Below are positions 61,124 to 64,000 of a stretch of DNA of 64,000 bases, in pieces. The notes under the pieces were generated by a model. The model searched no databases and was not told where the DNA came from. It saw nothing but the letters and a program-made list of their open reading frames with translations. The stretch spans positions 186,001 through 250,000 of the forward strand of contig JAMXBD010000576.1 of NCBI GenBank assembly GCA_024138025.1, read 5' to 3'. Source of the DNA: Combretum micranthum. Its lineage: Eukaryota; Streptophyta; Magnoliopsida; Myrtales; Combretaceae. The translations under genes were made by a program, and so were the position numbers. Position 1 is the stretch's first letter; the number at the start of each line of letters is the position of its first letter.

Positions 61124-62035
61124 ATAAGGATTAGTCATTTCCTGCACCTCATTTGGTTATACTAGTCTCTTTTCTAATGCCTTATCTCCTTTTCGTTCAT
61201 TGTGCGATTTGGTATCTTGAACCGATTTGCTCCTCTCAATAAGAATTCTATTATAATTCTTACTGCTAGAACCAAGCCTATTTGAATCCTACTTACTACT
61301 CTTCTCTTGTAGAATTAATTCTACCTTAATGGCCATACTCTTTGCCTCATTCATATTTCGCAAAACTTAAAACCCAATTTTGTCTCTAATTTGAGGCTTC
61401 AATCCATCTAAATACCTTGCAACTTGCTACTTTTCACTCTCCCACTGGTCATTCCTTTCAACAAGCTTCATAAATTTAGTAGTGTATTCATGGATGGTTT
61501 ACTTGCCCTAATGGAACCTCTAATATTATTGAAATAAAATTTACACAAAATCTCATGGAAGAAAATATATCTGCAACAACTTCATTCTATACCAAGTTTA
61601 GACATGTTGTTTACCCTCATAATATCTCTTATTCTATAACCTCTCTCCCTAAATAGAAGCATCCCTTTTTAATTTGTAGATAACCAGTCTCACCCTCTTC
61701 TCTTTAGGAATCTCTATGTATTTAAAGAACTGCTTAATCTTGGCAATCCAATCAATGAAATCTTCAATATTTAGATTCTCATTGAAACTAGGAATACCTA
61801 CCTTCAACTTAAATCCATAATTATCCCTATCAAAATTGTTACCTTGATACTTGCCACAACCAGTAGCACCTTGCCTAACTGATCGTTTATAATCATTCAA
61901 CCACACTTGTTCTTCTTCTTTTGAACCATCTTCATAGGCTAGTTGCCTACGATTGTTTGCAACAATAGGTCTGATGATAGGATTGCCTTGAGCATAGTCT
62001 TGTTGCCTATCACCGAATCCTATTCCTATTAGCAT
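61124..62035 (-). pseudogene. Chromovirus D gag
   Basis: Read right to left from the first in-frame ATG at 62035. The gag core has FKLKVGIPSFNENLNIEDFIDW and EKRVRLVIYKLK (about 61660-61810). Decayed frames follow with HEYTTKFMKL and QQVARYLDGLKPQIRDKIG (about 61350-61480), down to NPYAK at 61129. The zinc knuckle that should follow is at 31195, on the far side of LTR E. Many stops. Gag wording marks it as a chromovirus distinct from the Reina copy. Confidence 0.85.
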
Positions 62036-62262
62036 CTATAACCAAAGCATCAAGTTGATTTACAATATCTTCAAGGCACTGTTCTAAATGTTAGAATCTG
62101 CAACAACACTATGCTTTAAGGTTGTTAATGCTCCCACCTTAAGCCTAAATTTCGGTTCATAAAGCTTCCATGTCCTAAACATAGTCATAGGTATGACCAC
62201 TCTCTACACTATCATTTTCGACCATCAAATTATGGATGGATACTTGCTTTGATACCACTTGC
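62036..62262 (-). other. Chromovirus D leader and primer-binding site
   Basis: On the minus strand 62257-62246 reads TGGTATCAAAGC, one base off the initiator-Met tRNA complement TGGTATCAGAGC. A 5' LTR end (...TATAGCA) seems to lie just to its right at 62260. Only about 15-20 bp of that LTR survive before unrelated LTR A sequence begins. Confidence 0.65.
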
Positions 62263-62274
62263 TATAGTGAACAC

Positions 62275-62634
62275 AATTGAAAATTGCAAAAGAGTTGAAA
62301 GCTTAAAATTTTTTTTCCATTATTAATAAAAGACTAAGTTTCAACACCTTAAGATAAATTGTTTTATGAAAAATCATAGTTGAGGCAACACCCTTAGAAT
62401 TTTTGCGTACAATATGAGTGTATATATATATACTCAAAGGATTTTTCAATTATATACATATCTATATTTTTGCTAAGGATTTTTGAATAAAGATAAGTTT
62501 GGAAAATTGTTTTTCAAAGGTTGGGATTTTCGTGGTAATTCTGTGCCATGTCTTTTAGAGACCCAAATGACCTTTTTATGAAGAAAATAATCTTAGAAAT
62601 GGATAGATCTTTTGAATAGGTAGAAAATGGTATA
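62275..62634 (+). mobile_element. Family A LTR fragment
   Basis: This matches the central part of family A LTRs (compare 18240-18570): 'gttgaggcaacacc', a TA-rich run, and 'gaaatggatagatctttt' of the conserved block. It begins mid-LTR without TG, so its left junction with element D is a truncation. At 62634 it is cut by the family L LTR. Confidence 0.7.
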
Positions 62635-64000
62635 TGTAATATACAAATAAATATTTTATATTGAAGTGCAAAGATGTCATTCGATATAAAATAAGAGGAT
62701 TTTATGGTCAAACCTAATGTTTAATTTAATTGCTTTTGTCAGTTATCAGATACATGAGAGAAGACGAAGAGATGGAGGGGAAATCAAATAGGCACAAGGC
62801 TAAGCTGACTAAACACTATCGGCCTATTTTTCTATGCTGCCGGCATACCTATTGAAAATTGCCAGCGTATGTAAAGTGAAGGAAATGAAAAGCCACGATT
62901 TTTATTATATCTTTCTTCTTTATTCTCTATTCCAACATAACCCTAAACCTAGCAGACATCCTCTAGTGAATTCATAGCCATCAAGACGATTTGTAATCTA
63001 GATCAGGTAATCAAATCATCAATTTTTCCTTTAAGTTTCATAGATCTATCATGTTCTTAGAGTTTTTATATTATTTTGAAGGAGAATTAGAGAATCGTTT
63101 TAGTTTTCTTGGAGAATATGAAGATTTCGTGTTTAAGGAAAGTTAAGGATCAAATCCAAGTAATTTGATAACCATTCTTTCTTTAAGATCATCAAATCTA
63201 TAGTATCCTTAGAATTTGTTTGTTGTTTTTGAAGGGAGATTGGAGAAACCGTGATTATCTTGGAGGTCTAGATTTGGTGTTAAAAAGGATTCTATAGTCC
63301 AGATCAGGTAATCAAATCCCTATTTTCTTTTATAGGATTTTACATATATATTAGTTTCTTAGAGTATCATTTGTGGTTTTAAAGGAACTTTTGGAAGAGG
63401 AACCCTAATTGAGTTAGAATATGATTTTTGGTGAATAAGGAGAATTGAGAGTCAATTCTAGGTAAGTTTATATGACCTTTATGAAAAAAGGAATGATTTT
63501 TATTGGTTTTGGTTTAATTTGTATTGAATGGATTCTGAGGTTTGGAAGAATTGTGGAGGAAAAATTTTGATTTTTTGGAAATTTTGTGATTCCATAAACA
63601 AGGAAAATGGGTAAGATTGATTCTTTCAACCCTTTAGATGATCTAAAAATATAATCTTTTATTAAAGTTTTTATATTGGTTGTTAGGAATCAAAGTTCTT
63701 GGAGATTTTAGAAGAAAATCCTAAATTATGGTGTTTGAGGATTTTGTGGCTTTAAAATTTATAGAAGAAAGGTGTTTTGGTGAATTAGGGTTCTGTTCCT
63801 AAAGCGAAATCAGGTACGACCTTACCATGTATGTTTGTTTATGCTTATAGAATTAGTTGTAAAATCTGACTTAACACATTTTTGACTTTAATTGAAACGT
63901 GTGTTGGTTGTGTTTGGCAGTGATTAGTAAAGATCACGACAGTAGTGTGATACTAACGCTGGCAACCTGATGATCTTTTTATGGTGGTGTCCCTAGTGGA
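62635..64000 (+). mobile_element. Family L LTR, runs off the window
   Basis: It starts TGTAATATAC at 62635, the same start as the minus-strand reading of the solo LTR 243-2348. The flanking GTATA (62630-62634) is a candidate TSD. A small GCCGGC/GCCAGCG pair (about 62839-62870) precedes a TATA-like TTATTATATC (about 62905). Five or six degenerate units follow (62995-63810), then a tail homologous to about 1030-1220 on the minus strand. The 3' end is beyond the window, so it cannot be said whether this is a solo LTR. Confidence 0.75.
62995..63815 (+). repeat. Degenerate about 150-bp tandem units with donor-like starts
   Basis: Units open with AGGTAATCAAATC-like words at about 63005, 63158, 63306, 63460, 63609 and 63811, followed by a T-rich stretch and 'ttagaa...ttttgaaggagaattggaga'. 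The first five are spaced about 150 bp apart. Each opening contains GTAAT, GTAAGT or GTACG, like a 5' splice site. Confidence 0.65.

Overview
The window is plant DNA, from a flowering plant and most likely a eudicot. It is AT-rich and I see no convincing host gene, rRNA or functional tRNA gene. Nearly all 64 kb can be assigned to LTR retrotransposons of plant-specific lineages: Ty3/gypsy chromoviruses of Tekay/Del and Reina type plus a third chromovirus, one Ty3/gypsy Athila element, one probable Ty1/copia solo LTR, and a tRNA-derived SINE pair. This looks like pericentromeric or other gene-poor heterochromatin. Species cannot be named from the sequence. Layout and nesting are read from target-site duplications (TSDs), TG...CA termini and the way broken protein motifs resume on the far side of insertions.

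Left part (1-29.9 kb). Bases 1-6358 are two opposed, truncated copies of one long LTR family (called B here). The first is split by a 2.1-kb solo LTR (family L, TSD TTTAT). A decayed Tekay pol on the + strand (6359-8035, with a C-terminal chromodomain) runs through a polypurine tract into its 3' LTR (family A, 8065-14978). That LTR is itself split by another family A LTR (9158-12692). The Tekay copy sits inside the integrase of a minus-strand Reina-like element whose gag-pol runs from 28.8 kb down to 14.98 kb. Two family A solo LTRs in opposite orientation split the Reina element: 15505-19895 (TSD GTTTC) in RNase H and 21944-27793 (TSD ATATG) in the zinc knuckle. The second carries a copia-type solo LTR (24562-25990, TSD TTAGC).

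Right part (29.9-64 kb). A third minus-strand chromovirus (called D) starts at a primer-binding site near 62.25 kb, with gag at 62.0-61.1 kb, and resumes at 31.2 kb. The roughly 30 kb between is a nested stack. Solo LTR E (TSD ATAAG) holds minus-strand LTR C, which holds + LTR A1, which holds + LTR A2 (TSD CATAA). A2 contains a B-family LTR and a 525-bp SINE foldback. A1 also holds a nearly complete 12.7-kb Athila element (44791-57517, TSD GATAC). The Reina 5' LTR appears to be inserted in the last codons of D's pol. At the right edge is a further LTR of family L (62635 to beyond 64000).

The Athila element has two LTRs (1607 and 1619 bp), a tRNA-Asp-type primer-binding site, gag, protease, RT/RNase H, integrase, an Athila-type third ORF, and a purine-rich tract before the 3' LTR. 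Its many single-base frame breaks may be partly assembly error. The most unusual signals are dense CGCCGGCG/GCCGCC motif clusters in the promoter-proximal part of unrelated LTR families, with a second cluster just upstream of the Athila third ORF, and the head-to-head SINE foldback with about 256-bp arms.
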